Shown in pieces: positions 33,882-42,852 of a stretch of 64,000 nt of DNA. The DNA lies in assembly GCA_963724535.1 (NCBI GenBank), contig CAVRVD010000021.1, forward strand, positions 1 through 64,000, given 5' to 3'. The translations under genes and the position numbers were made by a program. How positions within the stretch are numbered: position 1 is the stretch's first letter; each line of letters opens with the position of its first letter. The notes below the pieces were generated by a model that was given only the letters and a program-made list of their open reading frames with translations, was not told the origin of the DNA and did not search any database. The stretch comes from JADJPO01 sp963724535. Lineage in GTDB: Bacteria; Actinomycetota; Actinomycetes; Actinomycetales; Kineosporiaceae.

Positions 33882-33901
33882 CCACCCGCGTACGCGGGTG
33901 G
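33882..33901. terminator. perfect 20-bp palindrome after the SAF gene
   Basis: CCACCCGCGT is followed directly by its reverse complement. It starts 12 bases past the stop codon. It can form a tight hairpin and probably ends the rightward operon. Confidence 0.65.
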
Positions 33902-34070
33902 CATGATCACCAAATGCGCTAGTCTGCCAGCGCCGCAGCCCGAAGGCGGGCCACCGCGGACCACCCGCAGGACGACGCCGACCTCTCGGGAGGACGACTG
34001 CCCGCGCTCATGACGAGCTGGGCCGTCCAGACCGTGCCGCGGGCATCGCACCCCCCACAAGGAGCCAGTA

Positions 34071-34442
34071 GTGCTTAGTGACTTCCGCAAGTTCCTGCAG
34101 CAGTTCAACGTCATCCCGATCGCCGTCGGCCTGGTACTGGCGCTGGCCTTCGCGCCCGTCGTGGACGCCACGGTCGGCCTGATCATGTCCATCGTGGGCC
34201 GGGTGCTCGGCCTGGAACCCGACGAGAACGGGGTCTACTCCTTCGCGAACTGGAACCCGGGCGGCTTCCCGGTCGGTGACCTGATCAACGCGATCATCAG
34301 CTTCGTCCTGATCGCGTTCGTGGTGTACCTGATCATCAAGGCACTGGCCAAGGCCGGCGCTCAGACCGACGCCGACGCCGGTCCGTCCGACGAGGCCGTG
34401 CTGCTCGCCGAGATCCGCGACCAGCTGCGCACCCGGAGCTGA
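34071..34442 (+). CDS. mscL: large-conductance mechanosensitive channel MscL
   Basis: GTG 34071 follows AAGGAGC. The product has 123 residues, the normal size. N-V-I-P-I-A-V-G-L-V-L-A-L-A-F-A-P-V-V-D-A-T-V is the pore helix, the second helix is I-I-S-F-V-L-I-A-F-V-V-Y-L-I-I-K, and the C-terminus ends in the helical bundle (L-L-A-E-I-R-D-Q-L). It releases solutes under osmotic down-shock. The usual F-x-x-F-x-x-R-G-N/N-V start is D-F-R-K-F-L-Q-Q-F-N-V-I-P here. Confidence 0.93.
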   Translation: MLSDFRKFLQQFNVIPIAVGLVLALAFAPVVDATVGLIMSIVGRVLGLEPDENGVYSFANWNPGGFPVGDLINAIISFVLIAFVVYLIIKALAKAGAQTDADAGPSDEAVLLAEIRDQLRTRS

Positions 34443-34470
34443 ACCTACCCAGCGCACTCGACTTCAGCGC

Positions 34471-34503
34471 AACGGCCGCCTCACTCCCAGTGCGGCGGCC
34501 GTT
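34471..34503. terminator. hairpin between convergent mscL and the acidic ORF
   Basis: AACGGCCGCC pairs with GGCGGCCGTT over a 13-base loop, 28 bases after the mscL stop. It overlaps the end of the minus-strand ORF. Confidence 0.6.
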
Positions 34504-34696
34504 CGCCTTCCAGCCACTCGTCCCGGTCGCCGCCCCCGTCAGCGGAGCCTCCGGCGAGGCGGTCGTCCTCGCGCCAGTCGCCCCCGCCGGTGTCGGTGTC
34601 GTCGGCGGTGGTCTCCGGCAGCACGGGTCCGTCGCCGTCTCCTCGGTCCTGCGCGGGACGGCCACCCGGGGTCCTGCCGGTCCGCCCCCCGGTCAT
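34481..34696 (-). CDS. small acidic protein coupled to the helicase gene
   Basis: ATG 34696 overlaps the helicase stop (ATGA). It encodes 71 residues, very rich in Asp, Gly and Glu (D-R-G-D-G-D-G-P and D-D-T-D-T-G-G-G-D), with no Cys and an end W-L-E-G-E-R-P-P-H-W-E. No family is recognised and it may be disordered. Translation coupling and tight spacing argue that it is real; the composition is plausible for high-GC sequence by chance, so confidence is moderate. Confidence 0.5.
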   Translation of the reverse strand: MTGGRTGRTPGGRPAQDRGDGDGPVLPETTADDTDTGGGDWREDDRLAGGSADGGGDRDEWLEGERPPHWE

Positions 34697-37600
34697 CGGT
34701 CGGACCGGGCGACCGGCGCGGTGGTCTGCCCGGTGTCCGAGCCGTCCAGGACCCGCCGGGCGGCACCCCCGACCGCGGCCTCGACGTGCATCCCGCGACG
34801 CGGCAGGTGCAACGCCTCCCGGACCAGGGCGGCCAGCTCCTCCGCCGAGCGGTACACGCCGTCCGAGAGCACCCAGCCGGCCACCAGCTCGAGTTCGCCG
34901 TCGGTGTAGCTGGTGATCGGACGGCCGGGTTGGACGCCCGGGTGCTCCCCGCGCACCCGGGGGCGGCCGACGATGATCTGGGTCGGCTCGGTCACCGGCG
35001 GCGCGCCGCCGACGTCCCGCCAGGTCTGCCGGATCCGGTCCACCTCAGCGGCCGGGTCGCAGAACAGATCCATGGCGGCGACCCGCAGGTAGGTCCAGCC
35101 GGCCCGTTCCAGCGCCTCCCGGCGCAGCCGGTCCCGGGTGGCCACACTCGCGCAGGCGGCATAGCCCGGTCCGTCGACGTCCACGGCGATCAGCCGGCGC
35201 CCCGGGAACTGCGGGTCGGCCAGGGCCGCCGCCAACGGCCAGTCCGACACCGTCGGCGGGCTCACCAGCGGCAGGCCCACCGACTCCAGCCGGTCCCGCA
35301 GGTCACGGACCAGGGCGTCGACGCCGGTCCCGCTGTCCTGGCCCGCAGCGTCGTCATGGTCGCCACGACGGCGCGGGTCGGTGGCCACGGCCAGCACGTC
35401 GCGAAGCATCCGGGCGCCGTCGCTGCGCAGCCGCTCGCCGTCCAGGTCATCGGCGGTGAAGCAGCAGACCAGAGTGGTCCGCCGGCGTGCCCGGGACAGA
35501 GCGGTGGCCAGGCAGGCCTGCCCGAACCGGCCGTCCAGGACGCCGAAGCGGTGCAGCACCCGACCGTGTGGGGTGCGGGCCAACCCGATCGAGACGATCA
35601 CCGCGTCCCGCTCCACGCCGGGGATGCGGTGGATGGGTCGCACGGCGAACGGCTCGGAGATGTCCCCCGTCCAGTGCACGTCGAGCCAGCGCGCGAGTTG
35701 GGGGCGGTAGGCGACCTCGAGCCGCAGCGCCTCCTCGATCCGCTCGGCGTGCCGGGCGCCCAGGGTGACCACGAGCAACGACTCCCCGGGACGGCGCGCG
35801 GCGTGCTCGCTGACCAGGTCGACCACCCTGGCCACCTCGGCATCGGCGCTGACCACCACCTCCTCGCCGGGGGCCGGGACGCCGGTGCCCTCGCGCACGT
35901 GCTCCAGCCGAAGCGGGGAGGTCGGCTCGGCGCCCGGGGTGAGCGCCCAGGGCTGGTCGTACATCGGTCGCAGCGGCACCAGCAGCCGCCCGTCGCGGGT
36001 GCGGTGGTCACGATCGAGGCGGTGCACCGACAGCATCGGGTGCCGCCCGGCCAACGAGGCGACGGCGTCGATCACCGAGGGCCCGCCGGTGGCCGGAGGC
36101 AACCGGCGACGGTCGCCGGCGACCACCACCTGCTGCGCGCGGGCCAGGGCGGCGGCGGCCTCCGGCATGCCCACCTGGCTGGCGTCGTCCACCGCCACCA
36201 CATCGACCAGGGGCGCTCCGGGACGGGCCGGCGCCAGGTTGCGGGCCACGGCGTCCGGGCTCATCACCCAGACCGGCCGGAATGCCGCGAGCAGGTCGCC
36301 GGCATGCGCGACGGTGTCCATCGGCCAGCTTGACCGGTGACCGCGGTGGATCTCCGAGAGCAGCCAGCGGACCTGGTCGCCGTGGTGCCGGACGGCGTCG
36401 ACGGCGCGCAGCGCCGCGGTGGCGCCGATCTGGGCCGCCCGAGCGGTGAGCAACCGGGCCTGTGCGTCGCGCAGGGTCTCCACATGGCCGCGCAGGACGG
36501 CCGGGTCGTGCTGGGCCAGCCGCGAGTCGCTGCGGATGATGGTCTCCAGCACCGAGGTCCACCAGGCGAGGTCGAGCTCTCCCTCGACGTCCTCGACCTC
36601 GCAACGGCGCTCGGCCAGGTCGGTGAGCAGCGGGGTCAGGCCCGCCGAGCGCAGCCGATCCATCCGGACCCGGCGCTGCGGCTGGGCCAGGGCCCCATCG
36701 GCGTCGGCCGCGAGGTCGGCGATCCGCCCGCGGACCTTCTCCAGCGGCAGCGCGGCCAGCTCGGGGGTTCCGGTGCCCTCCAGGACGTCGTGCAGCAGGC
36801 CCACGGCCAGCTCGAGCTCATGGACCGCCGCGTCGGCGGCGTCCAGGCCGGTCGGCACCCTTGGCCAGCCACCGCCGGAGGCCACCTGCTGCCACTGATC
36901 TCGCTGGCCGACGGCGACCACCAGTCGGGCGTGCAGGTCCGGCAGGTGGGTTCCGGGCCGGACCAGGGCCTTGGCCCGGCGGCGCAGACCGCGGCGGGCC
37001 AGCCAACCCTCGTCAGGGGCGCCGTCCTCCGCGGTCGCCCGGACCAGGTCGCCCAGCGGCTGCTCGAACACCGCAGGCTGCAACACGTCGAGGGTCTGCC
37101 GGATACCGAGCAGCAGGTCGAGCTGGGGACGCCAGCCGGCCACCGTGGTGGCGGGCTCGAACCCGGAGGCATGCGCCAGCTCGGCCATCGCCGAGGTGGC
37201 CACGGGCAGGATGTCCCGGGCGGCCCGTGCGGCGGCCAGTGCCGCCTGGGCCTCCTGCTCGTCGGCGACCCGGGCGTCCAGCCACCGGGTGTCCAGCCGG
37301 GTCTGCCGAAACACGCCGAGCTCGGCCACGGCGCGCAGGTCCGCGCGCAGCGCGTCGCGGCTCCGGGCGTCGAGCCGGCGGCAGACCGCGTGCGGCAACC
37401 GAACCCGCGTCCGCGGGGGGTTGTCCGAGGCCATCAGCTCGGCCAGGGCGACCATCGCGTCGTAGGCCGAGACCGCCCACGGCTCGCGACGCATGTGTAA
37501 CGCCGACCCGGCGACGGCCAGCTCCTCGGCGGCGTGTCGTAGCTGAGCGGCAGCGACGGCCTCGGCGCGGGCAGCGAGCTCGCCACGACGAGCGGCGGCG

Positions 37601-39075
37601 CCGGTGCGGTCGGCGGTGGTCGCGCGCGCCCCGGAGGCCTGCTCGAGGAGGGTGGCATCGGCGATGGCGGCGTCCAGGTCCGTGCCCAGGGCGGCGAGCA
37701 GCTTGACCCGGTCGCCGACGCCGTCGTGCAGGTCCAGGACGAGGCCGCCGAGCCCGGCCTCGGCGAACCGGCGAATCACCGTGTCGGCGGTGCCGCGGTG
37801 CGGGGTCACGACCAGGGCCTGCCGGCCACGGCCGACCAGGGTGGCCACGGTGGCGGCCAGGGTGTGGGTCAGGCCAGAGCCGGGAGGCCCCTCGACGACG
37901 ACGTGCGAGCCGCCGAGCGCGGCGTCCACGGCGGCTCGCTGGGCGCAGTCCAGATCGAAGGCCACGTCGTCGGTCTCCGGCTCGGGGTCGAGCAGGCACA
38001 GCGGCTCGCCTCGGTCGGGGCTGGTCCGGTCGGGGTTGGTCCGGTCGGGGTTGGTCCAGTCGGGGCTGGTCCGGTCAGGGCTGGTCCGGTCGGCACCGTC
38101 CAGGGACGGCGTCGCATTGGCCACCCGGGACAGCAGCGGGTGGATCTGCAGCGCCAGTCGGGCGGCCTCCAGGTCCGCGACCAGGGCGTCGGAGCCGGAG
38201 GTGAAGCTGCCCACGACCAACCGCGGGTCGATGGCGAAGCCCGCGACGGCCGAGCACAGCTCCTCGAGCAACACGTAGACGGGTCGGGGATCGAAGCCGT
38301 CGGGGCCGAACGCCAGCCCGCCCAGGCCGGAGGCGTCCAACCGGATCCCGTGGTCGCAGGCGAGCCGGCGCACCACCTCGGGGTTGACCACGGCGCCCTC
38401 GTCGAGGTCCAGCTCGTAGTCGTCCTGGCCGGGACCCCGTGGGTGCAGCCGGCAGCTGCGCAGCAGCACCGGGGCGCTGATCGGGACCTGCAGCTCGGCG
38501 CCGTCGTCCACCCGCCAGGTGACCATCCCGGCGGCGAGATAGGCCGACCGGACCCCGCGTTCGACGGCCAGCCGCTCGGCACTGGCGCTGATCGCCCGGG
38601 CCCGACGCCGGGCAGCGGCGTGCGCTGCCGGTTCCCGGACCAGGCTGGACAGCCTGGTGGAGCGACCGGCCATCAGGGTGGCCAGGCCGGAGGGATGGGC
38701 GTGGGTCAGGTCGAGAACCTCGACCCCGATGTCCTCGCCGATCAGGGTGTCCGGCAGCCGGGCGGAGGCGAGGGTCTCCTGCCACCGTTCCACGGCGCAC
38801 AGGACCGGGTCGGTGCCGACGGGACCGCCCCCTGGGTCGGAGCCGGGGTCGGAGCCCGGGTCGGAGCCCGGGTCGACTGCCGCGTCGCCGTCCGGCCGAG
38901 GCGTCGGGTCGGCGCTCCCGCCGTCCGCGTGGTCGGCTCCCGACTGCGGCTGGGCGCCGGTCGACGGGGTGGGCCGCGAGTCGGTGGACGGCGGGGCCGC
39001 GGCGGGCGGGTCGGGCTGACGCGCCGACGCGTCCGGCCGCCGAGCGACCAGGTCCGCAAGCGCATCGTGTGCCAC
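34693..39075 (-). CDS. UPF1/DNA2-like superfamily 1 helicase with C-terminal nuclease-like domain
   Basis: The product has 1460 residues. The first 110 are Pro/Asp/Gly low complexity with S-D-P-G repeats. The ATP-binding part begins near 370 (F-D-L-D-C-A-Q-R-A-A-V-D-A-A-L). Walker A is E-G-P-P-G-S-G-L-T-H-T near 392: the usual Lys is Leu. Walker B is V-A-V-D-D-A-S-Q near 962, DDAS for DEAS. Between them lies a long helical insert. Motifs V-A-G-D-R-R-R-L-P-P and a UPF1-like C-terminal half follow (V-S-I-G-L-A-R, T-A-L-S-R-A-R-R-R-T). Near 1300 A-V-D-V-D-G-P-G-Y and R-D-R-L-R-R-E-A-L-E-R-A-G-W resemble the MTES_1575/DUF559 nuclease fold. Such proteins occur in defence and repair. Whether it hydrolyses ATP is doubtful. 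Confidence 0.8.
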   Translation of the reverse strand: MAHDALADLVARRPDASARQPDPPAAAPPSTDSRPTPSTGAQPQSGADHADGGSADPTPRPDGDAAVDPGSDPGSDPGSDPGGGPVGTDPVLCAVERWQETLASARLPDTLIGEDIGVEVLDLTHAHPSGLATLMAGRSTRLSSLVREPAAHAAARRRARAISASAERLAVERGVRSAYLAAGMVTWRVDDGAELQVPISAPVLLRSCRLHPRGPGQDDYELDLDEGAVVNPEVVRRLACDHGIRLDASGLGGLAFGPDGFDPRPVYVLLEELCSAVAGFAIDPRLVVGSFTSGSDALVADLEAARLALQIHPLLSRVANATPSLDGADRTSPDRTSPDWTNPDRTNPDRTSPDRGEPLCLLDPEPETDDVAFDLDCAQRAAVDAALGGSHVVVEGPPGSGLTHTLAATVATLVGRGRQALVVTPHRGTADTVIRRFAEAGLGGLVLDLHDGVGDRVKLLAALGTDLDAAIADATLLEQASGARATTADRTGAAARRGELAARAEAVAAAQLRHAAEELAVAGSALHMRREPWAVSAYDAMVALAELMASDNPPRTRVRLPHAVCRRLDARSRDALRADLRAVAELGVFRQTRLDTRWLDARVADEQEAQAALAAARAARDILPVATSAMAELAHASGFEPATTVAGWRPQLDLLLGIRQTLDVLQPAVFEQPLGDLVRATAEDGAPDEGWLARRGLRRRAKALVRPGTHLPDLHARLVVAVGQRDQWQQVASGGGWPRVPTGLDAADAAVHELELAVGLLHDVLEGTGTPELAALPLEKVRGRIADLAADADGALAQPQRRVRMDRLRSAGLTPLLTDLAERRCEVEDVEGELDLAWWTSVLETIIRSDSRLAQHDPAVLRGHVETLRDAQARLLTARAAQIGATAALRAVDAVRHHGDQVRWLLSEIHRGHRSSWPMDTVAHAGDLLAAFRPVWVMSPDAVARNLAPARPGAPLVDVVAVDDASQVGMPEAAAALARAQQVVVAGDRRRLPPATGGPSVIDAVASLAGRHPMLSVHRLDRDHRTRDGRLLVPLRPMYDQPWALTPGAEPTSPLRLEHVREGTGVPAPGEEVVVSADAEVARVVDLVSEHAARRPGESLLVVTLGARHAERIEEALRLEVAYRPQLARWLDVHWTGDISEPFAVRPIHRIPGVERDAVIVSIGLARTPHGRVLHRFGVLDGRFGQACLATALSRARRRTTLVCCFTADDLDGERLRSDGARMLRDVLAVATDPRRRGDHDDAAGQDSGTGVDALVRDLRDRLESVGLPLVSPPTVSDWPLAAALADPQFPGRRLIAVDVDGPGYAACASVATRDRLRREALERAGWTYLRVAAMDLFCDPAAEVDRIRQTWRDVGGAPPVTEPTQIIVGRPRVRGEHPGVQPGRPITSYTDGELELVAGWVLSDGVYRSAEELAALVREALHLPRRGMHVEAAVGGAARRVLDGSDTGQTTAPVARSDR
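38008..38097 (-). repeat. 15-bp tandem repeat inside the helicase gene
   Basis: Six units of GGTCCGGTCGGGGYT, with point differences, have a 15-bp period. They encode S/N-P-D-R/W-T repeats between residues about 325 and 355, just before the ATPase domain. Confidence 0.85.
38834..38869 (-). repeat. 12-bp tandem repeat inside the helicase gene
   Basis: Three units of GGGTCGGAGCCS encode S-D-P-G repeats in the N-terminal low-complexity region. Confidence 0.8.
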
Positions 39076-39133
39076 GAAACCACGCTAACCGCCGGATCTG
39101 CCCGTCCGGGTGATCGACGACGGCGCGTCGCGG

Positions 39134-39661
39134 TCAGGCGACAAGCAGCATGGCGAGCACGGCGGTGTCCGGGTCGAGGGCGGGGTTGACCCCGACCTGG
39201 CTGATCAACCGGGTGATGGTGCCGTCGGCCTCGGCCTCGACCCAGGCGGCCCGGTGGTCGAGCCCGAGGTGCGGCAGCCCGGGCAGCAGCACACATCCGG
39301 AGGCGGCGCCGACGGTCTCCGGCGTGGACGGCCGGCTCTCGGACGGCGGGTGCAGCAGGATCAGCGCGGACGGCGCCTGGCCGCTGAACTGCCCGGGTCG
39401 CGGCGCGCCGGTGCCGAGCACCGGACCGGCGGAGGTGACCAGGCCGACCGTGCCGGGCTGCGGGTCGTCGGGGACGTCCTCGACGGAGCGATACACGGTG
39501 GTCGTGGGCACCAGCCCCGGGACGGCGGCCAGCCGGACGGCGAGGGCCAGGAACTGGGCCCACTCCCGGGTGGACGCCGGCCACCGACCGGACACCACGA
39601 ACCCGGACAGGTTGCGGTCACTGCCGGCGAACGGCGCGACCTCGACGGGCGGCTGGTCCAC
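39134..39661 (-). CDS. conserved-looking hypothetical protein upstream of the helicase
   Basis: GTG 39661 is preceded by AGGAGGTGCC, an excellent site, so I prefer it to a longer start at 39766. The 175-residue protein is soluble, with segments F-A-G-S-D-R-N-L-S-G-F-V-V-S-G-R-W-P and Y-R-S-V-E-D-V-P-D-D-P-Q-P-G and no catalytic motif I recognise. It ends 58 bp before the helicase start on the same strand, so the two and the acidic ORF probably form one transcript. Function unknown. Confidence 0.6.
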   Translation of the reverse strand: MDQPPVEVAPFAGSDRNLSGFVVSGRWPASTREWAQFLALAVRLAAVPGLVPTTTVYRSVEDVPDDPQPGTVGLVTSAGPVLGTGAPRPGQFSGQAPSALILLHPPSESRPSTPETVGAASGCVLLPGLPHLGLDHRAAWVEAEADGTITRLISQVGVNPALDPDTAVLAMLLVA

Positions 39662-39865
39662 GGCACCTCCTGAACCCGAACGGCCCGCAACCGCCACGGC
39701 GTTCGCAGCGTCGGCGGCGGTCACGGGTCTGGGGGCAGGGTGCGGCAGGAGACGGCTGGCACACAAGGGGGTGCGAGTGCCAGCTCCGCGGCGGGGGTGC
39801 CGGACGTCACCCGGACGGGCGCTGGCGCGTCCGCCGGGCGGGTCCGGCGGTCAGGTCCGGCGAGG

Positions 39866-40444
39866 TCAGCCCAACATCTCCCCGGGAACACCGGCCACGG
39901 CGGTCGAGGACGACCCGGCGAGCTCCCTGCGCAGGTCGGCGGCGAGCGCAGAGCGCTGGACGGCGGCGCAGCGGTGGGCGTGCAGCTCCTCGATCCGGGT
40001 GCGGCAGCGGGACCGCACCTCGAGGGCGATGCCCCGCCAACCCGGGCCCTGCCCGGAGTGCCCCAGCGCGTCGCAGAGCCGCTCGTCCATCATCGTGTAG
40101 CGAGCCACGACCAGGTCGAGGAGCTCGACGGCGTCGGCGGCGGCGCTCAGCGTCCCACCGCCTGACACCGGTGCAGGTTCGACTCCTTCGGCGACCAGCG
40201 CGGTGGTCAGGCAGCGGGCCGTCTCGAGATCCTCGATCAGCCATCGGTCCCACGGGACGGCGCCGTCGTTGTCGCGTGCGGCGGCACTCAGTGCCAGGAG
40301 CATCGCCTCGATCTGGAGGTCGAGGGCCAGCCGTAGCTGGTGCAGCTCGGGTCGGGGAGCGTGGGAGCAACGGTGACGTTCTGTGGCGGCGTCGAACCAG
40401 GCCACCGATGTGGCATGGGCCTTGCTGTGATCGATCGCAGTCAT
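39866..40444 (-). CDS. helical hypothetical protein with palindromic operator
   Basis: ATG 40444 follows GGAAGGACC, giving 192 residues. It is almost all helical: L-H-Q-L-R-L-A-L-D-L-Q-I-E-A-M-L-L-A-L, then D-R-W-L-I-E-D-L-E-T-A-R-C-L-T-T-A-L, then V-E-L-L-D-L-V-V-A-R-Y-T-M-M-D-E-R. A four-helix bundle is plausible. No family is recognised. A perfect 16-bp palindrome ends 23 bases upstream of the start codon. Confidence 0.6.
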   Translation of the reverse strand: MTAIDHSKAHATSVAWFDAATERHRCSHAPRPELHQLRLALDLQIEAMLLALSAAARDNDGAVPWDRWLIEDLETARCLTTALVAEGVEPAPVSGGGTLSAAADAVELLDLVVARYTMMDERLCDALGHSGQGPGWRGIALEVRSRCRTRIEELHAHRCAAVQRSALAADLRRELAGSSSTAVAGVPGEMLG

Positions 40445-41050
40445 TTTGGTCCTTCCCGGTCGGCGCGCCGCGGTACCGCGGCCGGCCTGACAGGTACTGG
40501 AGCGATGTCCGTGCGAAGTCGGAGTTGACGGCGCGGCTCTCGTGAGACCAGTGATACCTATGTGGCTCAGGTGGGCGATGGGACGGCCCGTTGTGATGAG
40601 GCGCACTCACCGCATTTGGTCCGATCCTCCTCCTCAGTGGGCATCCGGTCATAGGCCGAACGGCCCGCTCCGTCAACCCACTGCAAGCAGACCGCGAAAA
40701 GCACTGCACTGCAACCGCTTATAACTGGTAGTGATCCAGACTGCGCTGACACTCCGGGGTGCGCCGCGACCCGTGGTGACGACCTCGGCGCCCACAGCAG
40801 GAGCACCTCGATCCGCAGCAGCTCACACGGCCTGTTCATCGCTGGGTCGGGGGCTCACCATGACGCCGATCACCTGGTGCGGGCTGGGTCGCGTCCCCGG
40901 GCCCGGCCGCGGGCGGCGGCCGGGCCGACGCCGACTTGTGCGGCGAGGGGCGATCGCGGGCAACGGCGGGCACCTTGGCGTCGTCGTACCCGCTGACGTA
41001 GAAGGGTCCGGCGTCGACGACCTGAGTGCCTGCTCTGGGACGATCGTTCG
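40445..41050. other. 606-base region without a supported gene
   Basis: Apart from the palindrome at 40467-40482, this divergent gap has a relatively AT-rich core at about 40545-40740 (including CTTATAACTGG near 40720, a possible -10). The short open frames on both strands lack ribosome sites and sensible composition. The lower GC core may be a promoter region or foreign DNA. Confidence 0.4.
40467..40482. promoter_or_regulatory. perfect 16-bp palindrome upstream of the helical protein
   Basis: GCCGCGGTACCGCGGC is fully self-complementary and lies 22 bases before the ATG at 40444 on the minus strand, within leader or promoter range. It is a candidate operator or 5' leader hairpin. Confidence 0.45.
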
Positions 41051-41485
41051 ATGGCCGACGACACGCACCGCCACATCGCCATCGAGCGGCTCGACGAGGG
41101 GGTCTACCTGGCCCGCAACGCCCGCGGGATCGAGCTGCGCTTCGGCAGCAAGGACCCCCACGGCTTCACCCCGGTCGAGCTGCTGCTCACGGCACTCGCC
41201 GGCTGCTCGGCGGTCGACGTCGACGTGGTGACCGGTCGCCGCAGCCCCGCACAGACCTTCCGGGCCGAGGTGGACGCCGAGGTGGTGCGGGACCAGCGAG
41301 GCAACCTGCTGCGCGACATCGAGCTGACGTTCACCGTCCGGTTCCCGCCAGGGGCGGCCGGCGACGCCGCCCGGCAGATCCTGCCGCGCGCCGTCCGGAC
41401 CTCGCACGAGCGGACCTGCACGGTCTCGCGGACCATCGAGGCCGGCGTCCCGGTCCGCGTGACGATCGCCGACGACCCCACCTGA
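41051..41485 (+). CDS. OsmC-family peroxiredoxin-like protein
   Basis: The product has 144 residues. F-G-S-K-D-P-H-G-F-T-P-V-E-L-L-L-T-A-L-A-G-C-S-A-V-D-V is the OsmC signature with the first reactive Cys. The second conserved Cys is in H-E-R-T-C-T-V-S-R-T-I. Both are needed for thiol-dependent peroxide reduction, so it should be active against organic hydroperoxides. It is 110 bp upstream of the ATP-grasp gene, which has its own leader. Confidence 0.9.
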   Translation: MADDTHRHIAIERLDEGVYLARNARGIELRFGSKDPHGFTPVELLLTALAGCSAVDVDVVTGRRSPAQTFRAEVDAEVVRDQRGNLLRDIELTFTVRFPPGAAGDAARQILPRAVRTSHERTCTVSRTIEAGVPVRVTIADDPT

Positions 41486-41594
41486 CCGGCCACCCACGCG
41501 GACCGCCACGCGAGCCGCCCGGATCTGGACACCGCTGCCCGATGTCCCCCACCTTTGGCTGGGTCCACCTGCACCCGTCGGCCAGGGAGGCCTC

Positions 41595-42842
41595 ATGTCG
41601 AACAAGCGCACCCACCTGATCGGCTTGCTGCTGGGGGCCGAGGAGGACTGGCCGACGGCCTTCGAGGAGATCGTCCGACGGCTGGGCGTGATCCGGACCG
41701 GGGACGGGGTGGAGCACCGCCTGCACACCGAGCGGCTCACCATCGAGCCGTTCGACCTGACCGACCCGGTGCGCTCCGGGCTGGTCATCGACCGGCTCGC
41801 CTACTGGTACTACCACCCCCGGGAGTGGCTGAAGAAGGCCGCGATCGTCAACGGCACCTACCTGCTGAACTCCCCGTTCACCTTCCAGTCGATGGAGAAG
41901 CACACCGCCTACTGCGCGATGCTGCGACTCGGGCTCAAGATCCCGCGGACCATCCTGGTGCCGTACAAGAACCCGATCGACAACGCCCGATGGGCCTTCA
42001 CCTCGGCTCGCTACAACCGGTCCTTCGACCTGGACGCGATCGCCGACGACCTCGGCTACCCGCTGTTCATGAAGCCCTTCGACGGTGGGGGCTGGCGCGG
42101 CGTCTCGAAGATCACCAACCGTGACGAGCTGCACCGGGCCTACGACGCCTCCGACGAGATGCTCATGCACCTGCAGGCGACCGTCGACTACGACGTGTTC
42201 GTCCGGGCGCTGTCGATCGGCCCGCAGACCATGGTGATGAAGTTCCGACCCGAGGAGCCGATGCACGCCCGGTACGCCGTCGAGCATGACTTCCTCGACC
42301 CGCGAACGGGTTTCGAGTGTTCGGCGATCAGCCGGATCGTGAACGCCTTCTTCGACTGGCAGTTCAACTCCGCGGAGATGCTGGTGGCCGGCGACGAGGT
42401 GTACCCGATCGACTACGCCAACGCCTGCCCGGACGTCGCCGTGACGTCGCTGCACTACTACTTCCCGTGGGCCATCACCGCGCTGGTGAAGTGGTCGGCC
42501 TACTGCCTGGTGACCGGGCGGCGCAACCCGGTGGACCTGCAGACCGAGCGGTACCTGGAGATCGCCGACGACCCCGAGCGCAGCTACCAGGACCGGATCA
42601 ACGGCTATCTGGAGATCGCCGACGAGCGCTTCGAGTCCGATGCCTTCCAGACCTGGTGCGCCGAGCACCTGAGCCACCTGGACGAGGCGGTCCTGGACTG
42701 GGTGAGCGGCCCGGGCTTCCAGACCCTACTGTTGCAGACCGTGCGGTCCACCTATCCCCCGCACGAGCACGAGCGGTTCATCGCTCACTTCCGCGGCCTG
42801 CTCGACCTGTGGCTGACGGACCAGCGGTCGACCCTTTCGTAG
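41595..42842 (+). CDS. ATP-grasp family ligase
   Basis: ATG 41595 follows GGGAGG, giving 415 residues. An N-terminal domain ends in K-A-A-I-V-N-G-T-Y-L-L-N-S-P-F-T-F-Q-S-M-E-K. The ATP-grasp part carries P-L-F-M-K-P-F-D-G-G-G-W-R-G-V and a late acidic metal site (Y-P-I-D-Y-A-N-A-C-P-D). It forms an amide or similar bond to an unknown acid. The DAG-kinase-like gene starts 10 bases downstream and is surely co-transcribed. Confidence 0.85.
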   Translation: MSNKRTHLIGLLLGAEEDWPTAFEEIVRRLGVIRTGDGVEHRLHTERLTIEPFDLTDPVRSGLVIDRLAYWYYHPREWLKKAAIVNGTYLLNSPFTFQSMEKHTAYCAMLRLGLKIPRTILVPYKNPIDNARWAFTSARYNRSFDLDAIADDLGYPLFMKPFDGGGWRGVSKITNRDELHRAYDASDEMLMHLQATVDYDVFVRALSIGPQTMVMKFRPEEPMHARYAVEHDFLDPRTGFECSAISRIVNAFFDWQFNSAEMLVAGDEVYPIDYANACPDVAVTSLHYYFPWAITALVKWSAYCLVTGRRNPVDLQTERYLEIADDPERSYQDRINGYLEIADERFESDAFQTWCAEHLSHLDEAVLDWVSGPGFQTLLLQTVRSTYPPHEHERFIAHFRGLLDLWLTDQRSTLS

Positions 42843-42852
42843 AGGACACCTG

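Noticed and set aside
33882..33901. Palindrome as an operator for mscL
   Set aside because: It is 170 bp before mscL but 12 bp after the SAF stop, so termination is the better reading.
40567..40839. Minus-strand 90-codon frame in the 40.5-kb gap
   Set aside because: No ribosome site, no recognisable motif and improbable composition; treated as non-coding.
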